A stretch of DNA of 64,000 nt from CANIZL01 sp043788645 (GCA_043788645.1 JAYVTS010000144.1:1-64000); one strand, 5' to 3'. Counted from the stretch's first letter, positions 44,910 through 54,435 are shown. Notes: a model not told the origin generated them from the letters alone. Made by a program: numbers and translations.

Positions 44910-45851
44910 ATGTCTTCCTCTCCGCGCCTAATATTCATGGGCACCGCTGATCTGGCCGCCACGGTGTTAAGCCGTTTGACGGATTCGTTTCCCGGTCAGG
45001 TATTGGGCGTCGTCAGTCAGCCGGATCGCCCGAAGGGCCGCGACTTGCAATGGTCGCCGACGCCGGTCAAAGCCGAAGCGATGCGGAGAGGGTTGCCTGT
45101 GTGGCAGCCGGAGAAGGCCCGTTCGCTCGAGTTTCAAACGCAACTTCGGGAGCTAAAACCAGACCTCCTGGTCGTCGCTGCTTATGGGCAAGTGCTCCCG
45201 CCTTCATTGCTCGAAATCCCCCGGCTAGGTTGTCTTAATGTGCATACCTCCTTGCTTCCGCGCTGGCGAGGTGCCGCCCCGATTCAAAGGGCGATTGCGA
45301 CCGGTGACGCCGTCACCGGGGTAACGCTCATGCGAATGGATGCAGGTCTTGATACCGGTCCGATGCTGGCTAGCTGCACGACTGAAATCGAGGACACCGA
45401 TACCGGCCAAACGCTTCATGACCGCTTGGCCCAATTGGGTGGGGATCTCCTGGTGGAATCTCTGCCAGCCTATTTCGCGGGTCAACTCCTCGCCCAAGCA
45501 CAACCGCTGGAAGGCGTTACCTACGCCCGTAAAATCACGAGAGAGGAGGGTCGCGTCGATTGGACCCAATCGGCTGACGTCCTCTGGCGGCAGTTGCGAG
45601 CGTTCACGCCGTGGCCCGGGACGTTTGCGTTTCTTCCCGGGGAGCCAAAACCAAAATTGCTCAAGATACACGCCGCAGTTCCTACCTCAGGCCGAGGCCA
45701 GCCGGGTTCAATTCTATCGACTGATAAATCCGGTCTCGAGATTGCTTGCGGCCAAGGCGCGCTCCGCATTACCGCGTTGCAGATTGAAGGTGGCAAACGC
45801 CTCAACATCGCGCAATTTCTCGCGGGACATCGAGTCACCTGCCTGGAATAA
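44910..45851 (+). CDS. fmt: Methionyl-tRNA formyltransferase
   Basis: A 313-residue enzyme that formylates initiator Met-tRNA. Family motifs are clear: LIFMGTADLAATVL, the folate-binding NVHTSLLPRWRGAAPIQRAI with catalytic Asn/His, VTLMRMDAGLDTGPM, and the C-terminal OB-like domain beginning near YARKITREEGRVDW. The length is standard. It follows tsaC closely on the same strand, and the two may form one operon. Def is not in the window. Confidence 0.95.
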   Translation: MSSSPRLIFMGTADLAATVLSRLTDSFPGQVLGVVSQPDRPKGRDLQWSPTPVKAEAMRRGLPVWQPEKARSLEFQTQLRELKPDLLVVAAYGQVLPPSLLEIPRLGCLNVHTSLLPRWRGAAPIQRAIATGDAVTGVTLMRMDAGLDTGPMLASCTTEIEDTDTGQTLHDRLAQLGGDLLVESLPAYFAGQLLAQAQPLEGVTYARKITREEGRVDWTQSADVLWRQLRAFTPWPGTFAFLPGEPKPKLLKIHAAVPTSGRGQPGSILSTDKSGLEIACGQGALRITALQIEGGKRLNIAQFLAGHRVTCLE

Positions 45852-45856
45852 GGCTC

Positions 45857-46188
45857 GGTCAAAGCTCATCGGCAAAAATCTGACGTCCGCGTATCATCCC
45901 AAGGGGACAGGAAATGGATACGTCATCACGCTGGGTGGACGACGCATTTATTGTTCGGGTGACACGGAGGATATTCCCGAAATGCGTGCGCTGCAGAATA
46001 TCGACGTCGCCTTTGTTTGTATGAATCTGCCGTTTACGATGCCGGTCAACAAAGCGGCGAGTATCGTCCGTGGCTTTCGACCCAAGATCGTCTATCCCTA
46101 CCATTTTTCCGACTCCAATACGCAACAGTTTAAGAATCTGGTCGGCACGGATCTCAATATTGAGGTCCGGATCCGGAAATGGTACTGA
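45857..46188 (+). pseudogene. C-terminal fragment of an MBL-fold hydrolase
   Basis: Directly after the fmt stop the sequence reads GTGNGYVITLGGRRIYCSGD, TEDIPEMRALQNIDVAFVCM, NLPFTMPVNKAA and FRPKIVYPYHF, ending IEVRIRKWY. This is the C-terminal half of a small metallo-beta-lactamase-like hydrolase of about 240 residues. The N-terminal half with the H-x-H-x-D-H zinc site is missing, and no start codon fits. It is a truncated remnant. Confidence 0.75.
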
Positions 46189-46193
46189 ACCTT

Positions 46194-46619
46194 CTAAACC
46201 AAAGGCCAAGCCGCTTGGTGCAAACGGACTAATAATCGGGCATCGGCGGCAGGGAATTCGTATTGATTTAACTGCACTCGAGTCACCCAGGCCAAGGCAG
46301 CGCACTCTAACGTCTGGGGTTCACCCCTCAACCACTGGCAAAGGTAAAAACGCAGGTGAACGGTTTTATCCGAGTAGGAATGGGTGATTTCTTCAAACAG
46401 GCTGACGACTTCAACTTCGGTAGCCAACTCTTCGCGGAGTTCGCGATGGAGGCCCTCGATCCAGTCTTCGCCGGGTTCTAACTTGCCGCCGGGGAATTCC
46501 CAAAGGCCCGCCAAATGTTTGTGCGTTGGACGTTGAGCGATCAGGAGGTGATCGCCCCGAAAAATCAGCGCAGCAACCACCGGAATGGCGGGCATGGCGG
46601 GCAAATGGACTTCGTTCAA
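46194..46619 (-). CDS. NUDIX hydrolase, MutT-like
   Basis: A 141-residue pyrophosphohydrolase. The Nudix box is perfect (GGKLEPGEDWIEGLHRELRE then ELA: G-x5-E-x7-R-E-U-x-E-E-x-G/A-U), preceded by LIAQRPTHKHLAGLWEFPGG typical of MutT/8-oxo-dGTP-type enzymes. It likely cleans oxidised nucleotides. The gene follows ugd on the same strand with a 9-bp gap, so it is probably cotranscribed. A later start at about residue 9 (MPAIPVV) is possible. Confidence 0.88.
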   Translation of the reverse strand: MNEVHLPAMPAIPVVAALIFRGDHLLIAQRPTHKHLAGLWEFPGGKLEPGEDWIEGLHRELREELATEVEVVSLFEEITHSYSDKTVHLRFYLCQWLRGEPQTLECAALAWVTRVQLNQYEFPAADARLLVRLHQAAWPLV

Positions 46620-46628
46620 TGCGTTTGC

Positions 46629-47927
46629 TTAGCGGCCCACACCTTTATAAATGAAACCGAGTGCTTCAACCTCTGCCCGATCCAGGAGATTGCGGCCATC
46701 AAAGATGATCGGTGTCACCATCGTTTTACGAGCGCGGACGAGATCTAGTTTGCCGAATTCGGGCCACTCGGTGGCGAGTACCAAAGCGTCGCAGCCGTCC
46801 GGTACGGCCGCCATGCCTGGCAGGTACTCGACCCGATCTGAGGGCGGTAAGAGGATTTTGGCTTTGTTCATCGCCTGGGGATCATAGACGCGGAGGCTGG
46901 CTCCCTCTTTGAGCAGGCGTTGGCAAAGCTCTAGCGCCGGGGATTGTCGGACGTCATCGGTGTTTTGTTTGAACGCCAGACCCAGTACGCCAATGCGTTT
47001 GTCTTTTAGGACCCACAAGGTGTCCGAGATTTTTTTTAAAAAACGGTCCATTTGATCCGCATTAATACGCTGAACTTCTTTGAGGAGCCGGAAGTCGTAA
47101 CCGAGTTGCTCGGATATGCGGATAAATGCGCTGAGATCCTTCGGAAAACAGGACCCTCCGAACCCGATCCCAGCGTTGAGGAAGCGGCGTCCGATCCGTT
47201 CATCCATGCCCATGCCTTGGGCGACCTCCAGGACGTTTGCGCCGGCCGATTCGCAGATCGCCGCGATGGCGTTGATATAGCTGATCTTGAGGGCGAGGAA
47301 CGAATTCGCGGCGTGCTTAATGAGTTCCGCCGAATTCGTGTCGGTAACAATCAGCGGCGCGTCAAATGGAGCATAGAGTTCCCGCAAGGCCGCCGTGGGT
47401 CGTGGGCTGGACGTGCCCACCACGATCCGATCTGGTTTCCGCAGATCTTCAACGGCAAACCCTTCTCGGAGGAACTCGGGATTGGAGACGACGTCAAAAT
47501 CAACCTTTGTCCGGGCGTAGCGTCGGATGGTTTCGGCGACTTTCTCGCCGGTTTTTACGGGAACCGTGCTTTTATCAACAATGATGCGGTAACCCGTGAG
47601 GTTGGTGGCGATTTCGCGGGCGACTCCTTCGATGAAACTGAGGTCCACGCCCCCATCCGGCAGGGGCGGAGTCGGAACACAGATAAAAATGATTTCCGAG
47701 GCAGCGACCCCGGCGGCGATGGAGTGGGTGAATTGCAGACGGCCGGCGGCGGTCATGGCTTTCACCAACTCTTCGAGGCCAGGCTCAAACAACGGGATTC
47801 CGCCCCGCTGAAGAACTTCGACCTTTTGACGGTCATTGTCGACGCAGATGACGTGGTGACCGACCTCAGCGAAGCAGGCGCCTGTCACGAGGCCAACGTA
47901 ACCGGTGCCAATGATAGCGAGTTTCAC
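46629..47927 (-). CDS. ugd: UDP-glucose 6-dehydrogenase
   Basis: A 432-residue enzyme oxidising UDP-glucose to UDP-glucuronate, a precursor for polysaccharides. It starts with the NAD-binding IGTGYVGLVTGACFAEVGHH. The catalytic motif GFGGSCFPKDLSAFI holds the thiohemiacetal-forming cysteine, with FLALKISYINAIAAICE before it, and the C-terminal UDP-binding domain has VLGLAFKQNTDDVRQSPAL. The length is normal. It fits the envelope-polysaccharide theme of the window. Confidence 0.95.
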   Translation of the reverse strand: MKLAIIGTGYVGLVTGACFAEVGHHVICVDNDRQKVEVLQRGGIPLFEPGLEELVKAMTAAGRLQFTHSIAAGVAASEIIFICVPTPPLPDGGVDLSFIEGVAREIATNLTGYRIIVDKSTVPVKTGEKVAETIRRYARTKVDFDVVSNPEFLREGFAVEDLRKPDRIVVGTSSPRPTAALRELYAPFDAPLIVTDTNSAELIKHAANSFLALKISYINAIAAICESAGANVLEVAQGMGMDERIGRRFLNAGIGFGGSCFPKDLSAFIRISEQLGYDFRLLKEVQRINADQMDRFLKKISDTLWVLKDKRIGVLGLAFKQNTDDVRQSPALELCQRLLKEGASLRVYDPQAMNKAKILLPPSDRVEYLPGMAAVPDGCDALVLATEWPEFGKLDLVRARKTMVTPIIFDGRNLLDRAEVEALGFIYKGVGR

Positions 47928-48093
47928 GAAACTGGAGGCAAACGATGGGGTAGAGCTGGGTGACCGATCCTTTGGGTGATAGGCTCCGTTCGCGCCTTGT
48001 CAGAATCAAAATCTTGGCAATCCAGAGTCTCGTCTTGGGAAAGCGACTTGAATTCAGGATGATCGCGAGCGGGACGTAGCGTCGTCGCTTCGA

Positions 48094-48795
48094 TCACTTG
48101 GCGGGGACGGGGGCAACACTCGCCGCGGGGGGAATCTCAGCCGGTTTGGTATCGAGTTCAGGATGGCGACGAACCAATTCCGTCCTGAGCTGGGACGCTT
48201 CCGTAGCCGACGCGGACGTGGGCAGCTTGATCACTGCATCATACATGGCCAAGGCTTCCTTAAATTGGCCGAGGGATTCATGCACCCGCCCTTTGGTGAT
48301 TCGGGCGAGACCAGCGAGGTGTCGTGCGCCGGGAAAATCGATCACCTGTTGGTAGGCGTTTAGGGCTTCGGTGGTCTTATTTTCGGCGTCGAAACACGCA
48401 GCGAGACCATACTGAGCGGAGGCCGCCAAGTCATCGGTCCCGTTCGAATTGGCGGCGGCATCGAATTGAGCCCGAGCTTCCGCAAACTTACCGTCCTCGA
48501 ACAGGGATTTGCCGGCCAAGAGCGCGGCCTGGGCGGCGGCGGGGGTCCCTGGGTGATCCGCGATAATCTTTCGAAGTTCCGCAATGGGGGCCTTCTCTTT
48601 GGTCGCAGCCAGGGTTGCCAAGAGGGCGCCGCTCGAAGTTTCGAGTTTGGATCGCACTAGGCCTTTCCACAGAATGACTCCCGCGGCCGCCGCAACGATC
48701 ACGCCCAGGCCAATGAAAACGGCCTTTTTATTGACTTCGTACCAGGTCAGCAGGTCGATTGGCAGGGCTTCAACCTGCTTTGCCACTTCGCTCAT
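48094..48795 (-). CDS. YfgM/TPR-type membrane-anchored protein
   Basis: A 233-residue protein with one N-terminal membrane helix (AVFIGLGVIVAAAAGVILWK, about residues 25-44) and a periplasmic TPR domain: AELRKIIADHPGTPAAAQAA, FAEARAQFDAAANSN, TTEALNAYQQVIDFPGARHL, FKEALAMYDAVI. The layout matches the YfgM/tetratricopeptide_21 group linked to the Sec translocon and envelope assembly. The tail is Pro/Ala-rich. The start at 48795 overlaps the aroK stop (ATGA), so the gene is coupled with aroK. Confidence 0.82.
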   Translation of the reverse strand: MSEVAKQVEALPIDLLTWYEVNKKAVFIGLGVIVAAAAGVILWKGLVRSKLETSSGALLATLAATKEKAPIAELRKIIADHPGTPAAAQAALLAGKSLFEDGKFAEARAQFDAAANSNGTDDLAASAQYGLAACFDAENKTTEALNAYQQVIDFPGARHLAGLARITKGRVHESLGQFKEALAMYDAVIKLPTSASATEASQLRTELVRRHPELDTKPAEIPPAASVAPVPAK

Positions 48796-49406
48796 GAGGG
48801 GGCGGATATTGCGGATTGAGCGGGGGGTGGGCAAGAAGGGTTTAGGGCACCCACCTTGGAAAATTCGCGCGCCGATGTGTTCTGGGTTCTGGAAAAATTG
48901 CTGGCAATGTGCCGGGCGGTGTCCGCCGGGGACCGAAAATCGACTCCGACCAAGTGATCAGCGTTCCGGTAGGAGGGCGCGCGACGCTGCATCAATTCGC
49001 GAATGGTGGCCAGTGGATCCGAGGTTTGGAGGAGCGGCCGATGGGTCTGGTGTTGGAGCCGTGAAAAAATGGTTTCCGGCGATGCCCAAAGACAGACCAC
49101 CAAAGCGTGGCGCCGCAAGCTTTCGAGGTTGGCCGGATCTACGATGAACCCGCCACCCGTGGAAATGACGTGATGACTCAGCGTTTCCAATTCCAGAGCT
49201 ACATGGCGTTCCTGTTCCCGGAAATAGGCCTCACCCCGCGTCGCAAATACGTCACTAATTCGGCTTCCTTCGCGTGCTTCAATCAGGCGGTCTGTATCTT
49301 TGAACTCAAACTTAAGCAAGTGGGCTACGATCTGGCCCACGGTCGTTTTGCCCGCACCCATGAAGCCAACGAGGGCGATGTTGCGAATATGCCGGTCGGC
49401 TAACAT
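48792..49406 (-). CDS. aroK: Shikimate kinase
   Basis: A 204-residue kinase that phosphorylates shikimate in aromatic amino acid synthesis. P-loop GFMGAGKTTVG is near residue 14, then the shikimate-binding FKDTDRLIEAREG and FREQERHVALELE, STGGGFIVDP and the lid HRPLLQTSDP. About 30 residues of Ser/Pro-rich tail beyond the usual length are present. The ATG at 49406 follows GTGT without a strong ribosome-binding site; an ORF extension to 49505 has no family support. Confidence 0.92.
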   Translation of the reverse strand: MLADRHIRNIALVGFMGAGKTTVGQIVAHLLKFEFKDTDRLIEAREGSRISDVFATRGEAYFREQERHVALELETLSHHVISTGGGFIVDPANLESLRRHALVVCLWASPETIFSRLQHQTHRPLLQTSDPLATIRELMQRRAPSYRNADHLVGVDFRSPADTARHIASNFSRTQNTSAREFSKVGALNPSCPPPAQSAISAPS

Positions 49407-49481
49407 TTTAAACAGTGTGGCGGGTTGGGCGCCCCTCAGACAACAATTCGCCGACCCGGTCTGATCCGCTACTTTTTGCCC

Positions 49482-50105
49482 ATGAACGAGGCCACTTTGG
49501 CGCATCTAGCAAAAGCGGATCCGGTTTTGCGACGAGTCATCCGTGAGATCGGCGCGTGTACGTTGCGGCCTGAAAGACGACGTTCTCCCTTTGAATCGTT
49601 GGTCCGCGCCGTGGCCCATCAACAGCTGAATGGAACCGCCGCCGAAACCATCCTGGGTCGGTTCCTGGCTCTATTTCCGGGACGACGATTCCCGGAACCT
49701 ACGGATCTCGCGGAAGTAACGGACGAGGCGATTCGGGCTGCCGGATTCTCTCGAGCCAAATTGGCGGCGATTCGGGACATTGCGGCTCGGTCGATCACCG
49801 GGGTAGTGCCGACTTCTCGACAGATTACCCGATTGTCCGACGAGGAAATCGTGACCCGGCTCACCGAATGCCGCGGGGTGGGTCGGTGGACCGCCGAAAT
49901 GCTGCTCATTTTCAAACTCGGGCGTCCGGATGTTTTGCCGGTCGATGATTTCGGCGTGCGCCAGGGCTTCAAAGTGGCCTACGGGCTTGCCGATCAACCG
50001 AAGCCGAAGGAATTGCTGGCGTACGGTGAGCTGTGGGCACCTTATCGAACCACCGCCGCGTGGTATCTATGGCGGGTCGCGGATCAAGCCAAGGAAGCCA
50101 GGTGA
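49482..50105 (+). CDS. DNA-3-methyladenine glycosylase, AlkA/HhH-GPD type
   Basis: A 207-residue base-excision repair glycosylase. HhH-GPD features are readable: SLVRAVAHQQLNGTAAETIL, the FSRAKLAAIRDIA helix, the hairpin LTECRGVGRWTAEMLLIFKL and the catalytic-Asp region DVLPVDDFGVRQGF. The short form without AlkA's N-terminal beta domain is common in bacteria. It should remove alkylated purines. The ATG at 49482 (MNEATLAHLA) opens at the family's usual N-terminus and leaves 75 bp to the divergent aroK. Confidence 0.92.
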   Translation: MNEATLAHLAKADPVLRRVIREIGACTLRPERRRSPFESLVRAVAHQQLNGTAAETILGRFLALFPGRRFPEPTDLAEVTDEAIRAAGFSRAKLAAIRDIAARSITGVVPTSRQITRLSDEEIVTRLTECRGVGRWTAEMLLIFKLGRPDVLPVDDFGVRQGFKVAYGLADQPKPKELLAYGELWAPYRTTAAWYLWRVADQAKEAR

Positions 50106-50145
50106 TCGGTTGAATCGGTCCGGTTACTGATCGGACCATGGGATC

Positions 50146-50388
50146 AGAACCACGGATTCATAAGGATGGGAAAGGTTCGCAATTTAGCCAATCCGCGTTT
50201 ATCAGCGTGCATCCGTGGTTCTCGGCGCCGCTCTCCGAAGACCCGGCGCCTTCGCGCCGGGCGGCCAGCGAAGGCGTCGGCCGGTCCGAACTTCCCCGGG
50301 GCGGGTGCCGCCCCGGCACCCACGCGCGACGAAGGGAGCGCGTCCCTCCCAAAAACACCGGACACGGACAAGAAGAGGTCGCCTTGCA
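50146..50388. repeat. Palindromic repeat and GC-rich element
   Basis: AGAACCACGGAT (50146-50157) and ATCCGTGGTTCT (50211-50222) form an inverted repeat of the same family as the palindromes in 13231-13632, with ATCCGCGTTTATCAGCGTGC inside. It is followed by about 150 bp of GC-rich short palindromes (for example CCCGGCGCCTTCGCGCCGGG). No gene is seen between 50106 and 50388. Confidence 0.65.
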
Positions 50389-51366
50389 ATGGAAAAACGA
50401 CTAGCTTCCCCCATGTCGATCTCTCGTCGTTGTTTTCTAACGACTGCCGGGTCCGGGGCGGTACTGGCGACCGCACTTGGGCAGGCGGCCCTGCTCTCCA
50501 AACGCGAAGTCAAAAAACCGGTTGCAAAACCCGCCCCGAAGGTGCCGCTGCAACCTTGGGATCGACCGCTCGTTGGTAGTCAACTCTACGGCTGGGGTCA
50601 GTATTGTCAGCGCGCCGGTAAACCCGTCGATCACGATGAGATTTTCACCGCGCTCAAAATCGCGGGATATGACTACGCGGAAGGCACGCTGGACCTCGTG
50701 GACCACGCCGCAAATACGAAATTCTCCGAACGGCTCCGTTACCATGGGCTGATGCCGGTGAGCCTCTACACGGGCGGCGAATTTCACATCGTCGGCCGAG
50801 CCTCGCGGACCGCCCATTGGATTGCCGAAGCGGCCAAGGCCGCGAAAAAAGTCGGATTTGAAACCATCGTCTGTAATCCAGACGCCGTGGGGCGCGACAA
50901 AACGGATCCCGAACTGGCGATTCAAGCGTCTGCGTTGACCGAACTAGGACAAGAATTAAACCGTGCCGGAATGAAGTTGGGCCTGCACCAACACACCCCT
51001 GAATTTCGCAATCAAGCCCACGAGTTTCATGAAACTTTCCGCCAGACCAAGCCAAATGAGGTCGGCTTTTGTATCGACACGCATTGGCTCTTCCGCGGTG
51101 GGGTCAAGCCGTTGGATGCCTTGAAACAATACGGCGATCGGGTCTGTGCCTGGCATTTGCGCCAGAGCCGAGGCGGGATTTGGTGGGAGGATTTGGACGA
51201 GGGCGATATTGACTATCCCGCCCTGGTAACCACGGCCCAGGCACAGAAAGTCCCTCTGCGTTTGACCGTTGAATTAGCGTTGGAAGAAGGTACCCTCATC
51301 AGTCGGGATGCGGCCACCAACCATGTTCGGAGTCGCCTGTGGGTGAAGCGGATGTTTGGTGTATAA
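50389..51366 (+). CDS. Tat-exported sugar phosphate isomerase/epimerase-like protein
   Basis: A 325-residue protein with a twin-arginine signal (SRRCFLTTAGSGAVLATALG, residues 12-31) and an AP_endonuc_2-type TIM barrel. Barrel features include HDEIFTALKIAGYDYAEGTL, the metal-binding HQHTPEFRNQAHEF and FCIDTHWLFRGGVKP, AWHLRQSRGGIWWEDL and LTVELALEEGTL. Many verrucomicrobial and planctomycetal homologues carry Tat signals; their sugar substrate is unknown. The ATG at 50389 has GAGG about ten bases upstream; the ATG at 50413 is the other candidate. Confidence 0.85.
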   Translation: MEKRLASPMSISRRCFLTTAGSGAVLATALGQAALLSKREVKKPVAKPAPKVPLQPWDRPLVGSQLYGWGQYCQRAGKPVDHDEIFTALKIAGYDYAEGTLDLVDHAANTKFSERLRYHGLMPVSLYTGGEFHIVGRASRTAHWIAEAAKAAKKVGFETIVCNPDAVGRDKTDPELAIQASALTELGQELNRAGMKLGLHQHTPEFRNQAHEFHETFRQTKPNEVGFCIDTHWLFRGGVKPLDALKQYGDRVCAWHLRQSRGGIWWEDLDEGDIDYPALVTTAQAQKVPLRLTVELALEEGTLISRDAATNHVRSRLWVKRMFGV

Positions 51367-51368
51367 GG

Positions 51369-54170
51369 TTAGTTTGGCCGAGCCGTCTGGGCCGGGCGGG
51401 TCTCCTGCGCTCCTTTTTTAAGAATCTTTTCCATTTCGTCATCGTCATCCATGGAGATAGATTTCATCCGTCGGGCTTGACCGTAATCGGGATCCTTCGG
51501 GTCGCGGGCCTTTTCCGGATCAAAGATGCGGGCATCCACGGGACGAGCGTGGTACGGAGTAAAATCCGGCGTGGTCGTAAAACAGTCCGAGAAATCGTTG
51601 ACGAGGGCATCGAACATATTCAGCGGCGGAAGACCAAAAATTTGATAGAGCGTCCGATGCATGCTGACGATGGTCGTGTGCCGATGGGATACATTTCCGC
51701 GCTTGGCCCAAGGGCTGATCACCAATAAAACACTCCGTTGCGCGTCGACATGGTCCGGTTCACCACCGGCATCGTCTTGGGTGACGAAAATGGCCATGTT
51801 CTTCCAATACTTCGTGCGGGAAAGAAATTCGACGATGCGGCCGAGTGCGAGGTCGTTATCAGCCATCCAGGAGGCAAAATAGGGATAACCCTTGTCCGGC
51901 TTGGGATCAGCGCCGTGGTCGTTGCAGAGGGCAATATTCACAAACGATGGAAATCGGCGGAAGCCGTGCGTGTACCGGTGATTGACATCCTTCATGAACC
52001 AATGCGCCCGGTATTGATCCGGGATATTCATATTGAAGATCGGATAGCCGAAACAGGTGTTATCGTAGAGAACCTTGGGCATGGGCACATTGACGACCTC
52101 GCGGGCTCCCGTGGGAGCTTCGTCTGCTTCCTCTTCCACGCCCGGAAACTCAAACCCTTCCCCGTAATTCCGAAACCGGATGCGATGGCGCCCAAGATGA
52201 TCCCACATCGAACCCGCTTCAGGATAGTCCTCCGGCATGAGCGAGCCATTCGAGCCCATGGAATAACGCCGTCCTGGGGCCGTGCTGTCCTTGTTAAATT
52301 TCCAACCGACCGAATAAGTCATTTGCATTAAGTTATTCGGCTGCACGCCTACCAGCCAACGGTGTCCGACCCCGGAGGCTTCAGGTTCCATATAGAAATT
52401 ATCGCTGACCGTGAATTCACGGGCGAGTTGGTTGTGATTCACCATCACCGCGGCGTGTTCCAGCGTGGGTTGACCGGGTTGTTTTATTGTCTGGTTCAAC
52501 CCCCATCGCAACAACGTCGGGTCATTTCGAGCGCCCGGAATGCGATCAAAAATGGCATCGAAGGTATGGTTCTCTTTCGTGATGAAGACGACGTATTTGA
52601 TTTGCGGCGACAGTTCTCCTGGAACGTTTGGAATCACGGGAGAACTCATTTTTGCTCGGTCCGCCTCATGATTAATAATCCCATTATTTTCGAGGACGGT
52701 TTGGGTCAACGCAGCGAGATCGGCATCCTTCGGAACCTCGAGAATGGAGAGGACCCCACGCATTCCTAAGAACTCACTTTGCGGAATCGCTGAGCCTCCG
52801 TTGGGGCCGTTACCGAAGCCTCGGAAACAAATACACGCGAGCTGTTTTCCATCCGGGGAAACGGTGACGCGATAGGGATACCACGCGGTCGGAAGATGGC
52901 CTAGCACGGCCAATGTCTGACTATCGAGGATGGCGATGGCGTTGATGCCGAGTTCGGTTACATAAAGGCGCCGTCCATCCGGAGAAACCACCATACCAGA
53001 CGGATTTACGCCCCGAACATGCGCGACCAAAGGCGAAGGAACGAGGCGTTGGTGGGCTTCAATCACACCGGTGAGTGGATTGATCCGTTCGATTCGATCA
53101 TTATTGCCGTTAGAGACGAAGAGCGAGTTTCCGCCCACGGCCAGGAAATTGGGCGCACTTCCGCCTACGGTTTTTCCATTATCCGACGCGGCCCCCATTA
53201 GTAGTCCGGTCTTGATGCGCCGCGTGACGGTGGCGTGGTCGGGTGGGGCCACGTTTAAGCCCCAGACAGAAAACGATTCTACCCCATTGGGATCGCCCAA
53301 GCCGGGGATTTTTCGACCTTCAAATTCCACGCCGTCGCGCGCGGCTCGACTGGGAAACCCAAAGGGGGGTCGAGTGAGACCTCGCGGATCGAATCGCGTG
53401 TCTTTTGGCGACGGGATTGGGCTATATTCAAAGACCCCAATATTAGCGACAAACACTTGGTTCCCGATTTCGGCCAGCGCATAGGGATAACGCCCCACGG
53501 GCACTGATTGGACGATTTTGCCCCGGCGAAGATCAAAGACCACCACTCGAAAATTGGTGACGTCCGCGACGTACAAGTAGTTGCCGTCGGAACTGAGGCG
53601 AAGGTCAACAGCGTAACTATCCTGAAAATCTCGTCCGGCCACTGTGGAATTGAGTTCAAGCGGGCCGATGGACTGGCGAGTTGCCGTGCTAAAAACGAGG
53701 ATGCTACCGGCCTCACCACCGCTCCAGTACAGCCATTGGCCATCGGCTGAAAACTCCGCGCCGCCGCTATTGCGTTGGCCATTTTTATGGGGATCACTGG
53801 TGGCAGGGAGCGGTTGCAGAGCGACTATCTGAGGTGAAGCACTTTGCCATTCCGAGATCAATTGTCCCACCCCTTCGTTGGCAACGAACAGCTGTCGTCC
53901 ATCCCGACTCATCACCAATCCATAGGGCAATCGTCCGACGGGAAAGTGGCGACCGACTGGCTTGAGCCACCGACCATTGGAGAGAATGGTAACCCCGTGT
54001 GGATCGTGGGTCGCGTAGGTTTCCCAGGAGGGCGCGTGGAGGTAGGGGGGCGACTGGGGCGGTAGGGTTGGCAAACCAGCGGCAAGTATCGCGCCGCAGG
54101 TGAGCCATCCGAAAAACGCTTCGCAAAATTGTGCTAGGAAGTTAATGGAGGGAGGGTGGTGAACGATCAA
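51369..54170 (-). CDS. Beta-propeller protein fused to a phosphoesterase domain
   Basis: A 933-residue exported protein. The N-terminal half (about 50-480) has YncE/lactonase-like blades (HFPVGRLPYGLVMSRDGRQL, LRLSSDGNYLYVADVTNFRV, GMVVSPDGRRLYVTELGINA). The C-terminal half (about 525-880) is a phospholipase C/acid-phosphatase-type phosphoesterase with YVVFITKENHTFDAIFD, FTVSDNFYMEPEASGVGHRW, IFVTQDDAGGEPDHVDAQRS and LVISPWAKRG. The tail is charged. A phosphoesterase acting outside the cytoplasm on an unknown substrate is the best reading. The start overlaps the DUF2007 gene by 29 bp and a later start cannot be excluded. Confidence 0.85.
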   Translation of the reverse strand: MIVHHPPSINFLAQFCEAFFGWLTCGAILAAGLPTLPPQSPPYLHAPSWETYATHDPHGVTILSNGRWLKPVGRHFPVGRLPYGLVMSRDGRQLFVANEGVGQLISEWQSASPQIVALQPLPATSDPHKNGQRNSGGAEFSADGQWLYWSGGEAGSILVFSTATRQSIGPLELNSTVAGRDFQDSYAVDLRLSSDGNYLYVADVTNFRVVVFDLRRGKIVQSVPVGRYPYALAEIGNQVFVANIGVFEYSPIPSPKDTRFDPRGLTRPPFGFPSRAARDGVEFEGRKIPGLGDPNGVESFSVWGLNVAPPDHATVTRRIKTGLLMGAASDNGKTVGGSAPNFLAVGGNSLFVSNGNNDRIERINPLTGVIEAHQRLVPSPLVAHVRGVNPSGMVVSPDGRRLYVTELGINAIAILDSQTLAVLGHLPTAWYPYRVTVSPDGKQLACICFRGFGNGPNGGSAIPQSEFLGMRGVLSILEVPKDADLAALTQTVLENNGIINHEADRAKMSSPVIPNVPGELSPQIKYVVFITKENHTFDAIFDRIPGARNDPTLLRWGLNQTIKQPGQPTLEHAAVMVNHNQLAREFTVSDNFYMEPEASGVGHRWLVGVQPNNLMQMTYSVGWKFNKDSTAPGRRYSMGSNGSLMPEDYPEAGSMWDHLGRHRIRFRNYGEGFEFPGVEEEADEAPTGAREVVNVPMPKVLYDNTCFGYPIFNMNIPDQYRAHWFMKDVNHRYTHGFRRFPSFVNIALCNDHGADPKPDKGYPYFASWMADNDLALGRIVEFLSRTKYWKNMAIFVTQDDAGGEPDHVDAQRSVLLVISPWAKRGNVSHRHTTIVSMHRTLYQIFGLPPLNMFDALVNDFSDCFTTTPDFTPYHARPVDARIFDPEKARDPKDPDYGQARRMKSISMDDDDEMEKILKKGAQETRPAQTARPN

Positions 54171-54435
54171 GTGATTGCAAGTTGCTCACGTTTTCTCCCA
54201 ATGCGGGCTCAGCATCCGATGGTGCCGGTGCTTGGTTTAATGCGGCCAATAGTTCGCGGGCGTCGGCGACTTGTTCATCCCGCAAGATCCATAATTCGGC
54301 CTGGAACGGTGCGTTACCCGGCCAACTTGCGCTAATATTGTCGTTGCGAATTTCACAGGCAATCCCGGCTGATTCCAACTGACTGTGAAGGAGCCCAATT
54401 TGCGCACTCTCTGAAGTTGTAAAAAGTCTGGTCAT
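54142..54435 (-). CDS. DUF2007-type small protein
   Basis: A 97-residue cytoplasmic protein with the DUF2007 (putative signal-transducing) layout: an N-terminal strand-helix TRLFTTSESAQIGLLHSQLE, ESAGIACEIRNDNIS, a strand (AELWILRDEQVADARELLAA) and a variable tail. The family's role is unknown; it may bind or relay small signals. It precedes the propeller-phosphoesterase gene on the same strand and overlaps it, which suggests one transcript. Confidence 0.8.
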   Translation of the reverse strand: MTRLFTTSESAQIGLLHSQLESAGIACEIRNDNISASWPGNAPFQAELWILRDEQVADARELLAALNQAPAPSDAEPALGENVSNLQSLDRSPPSLH

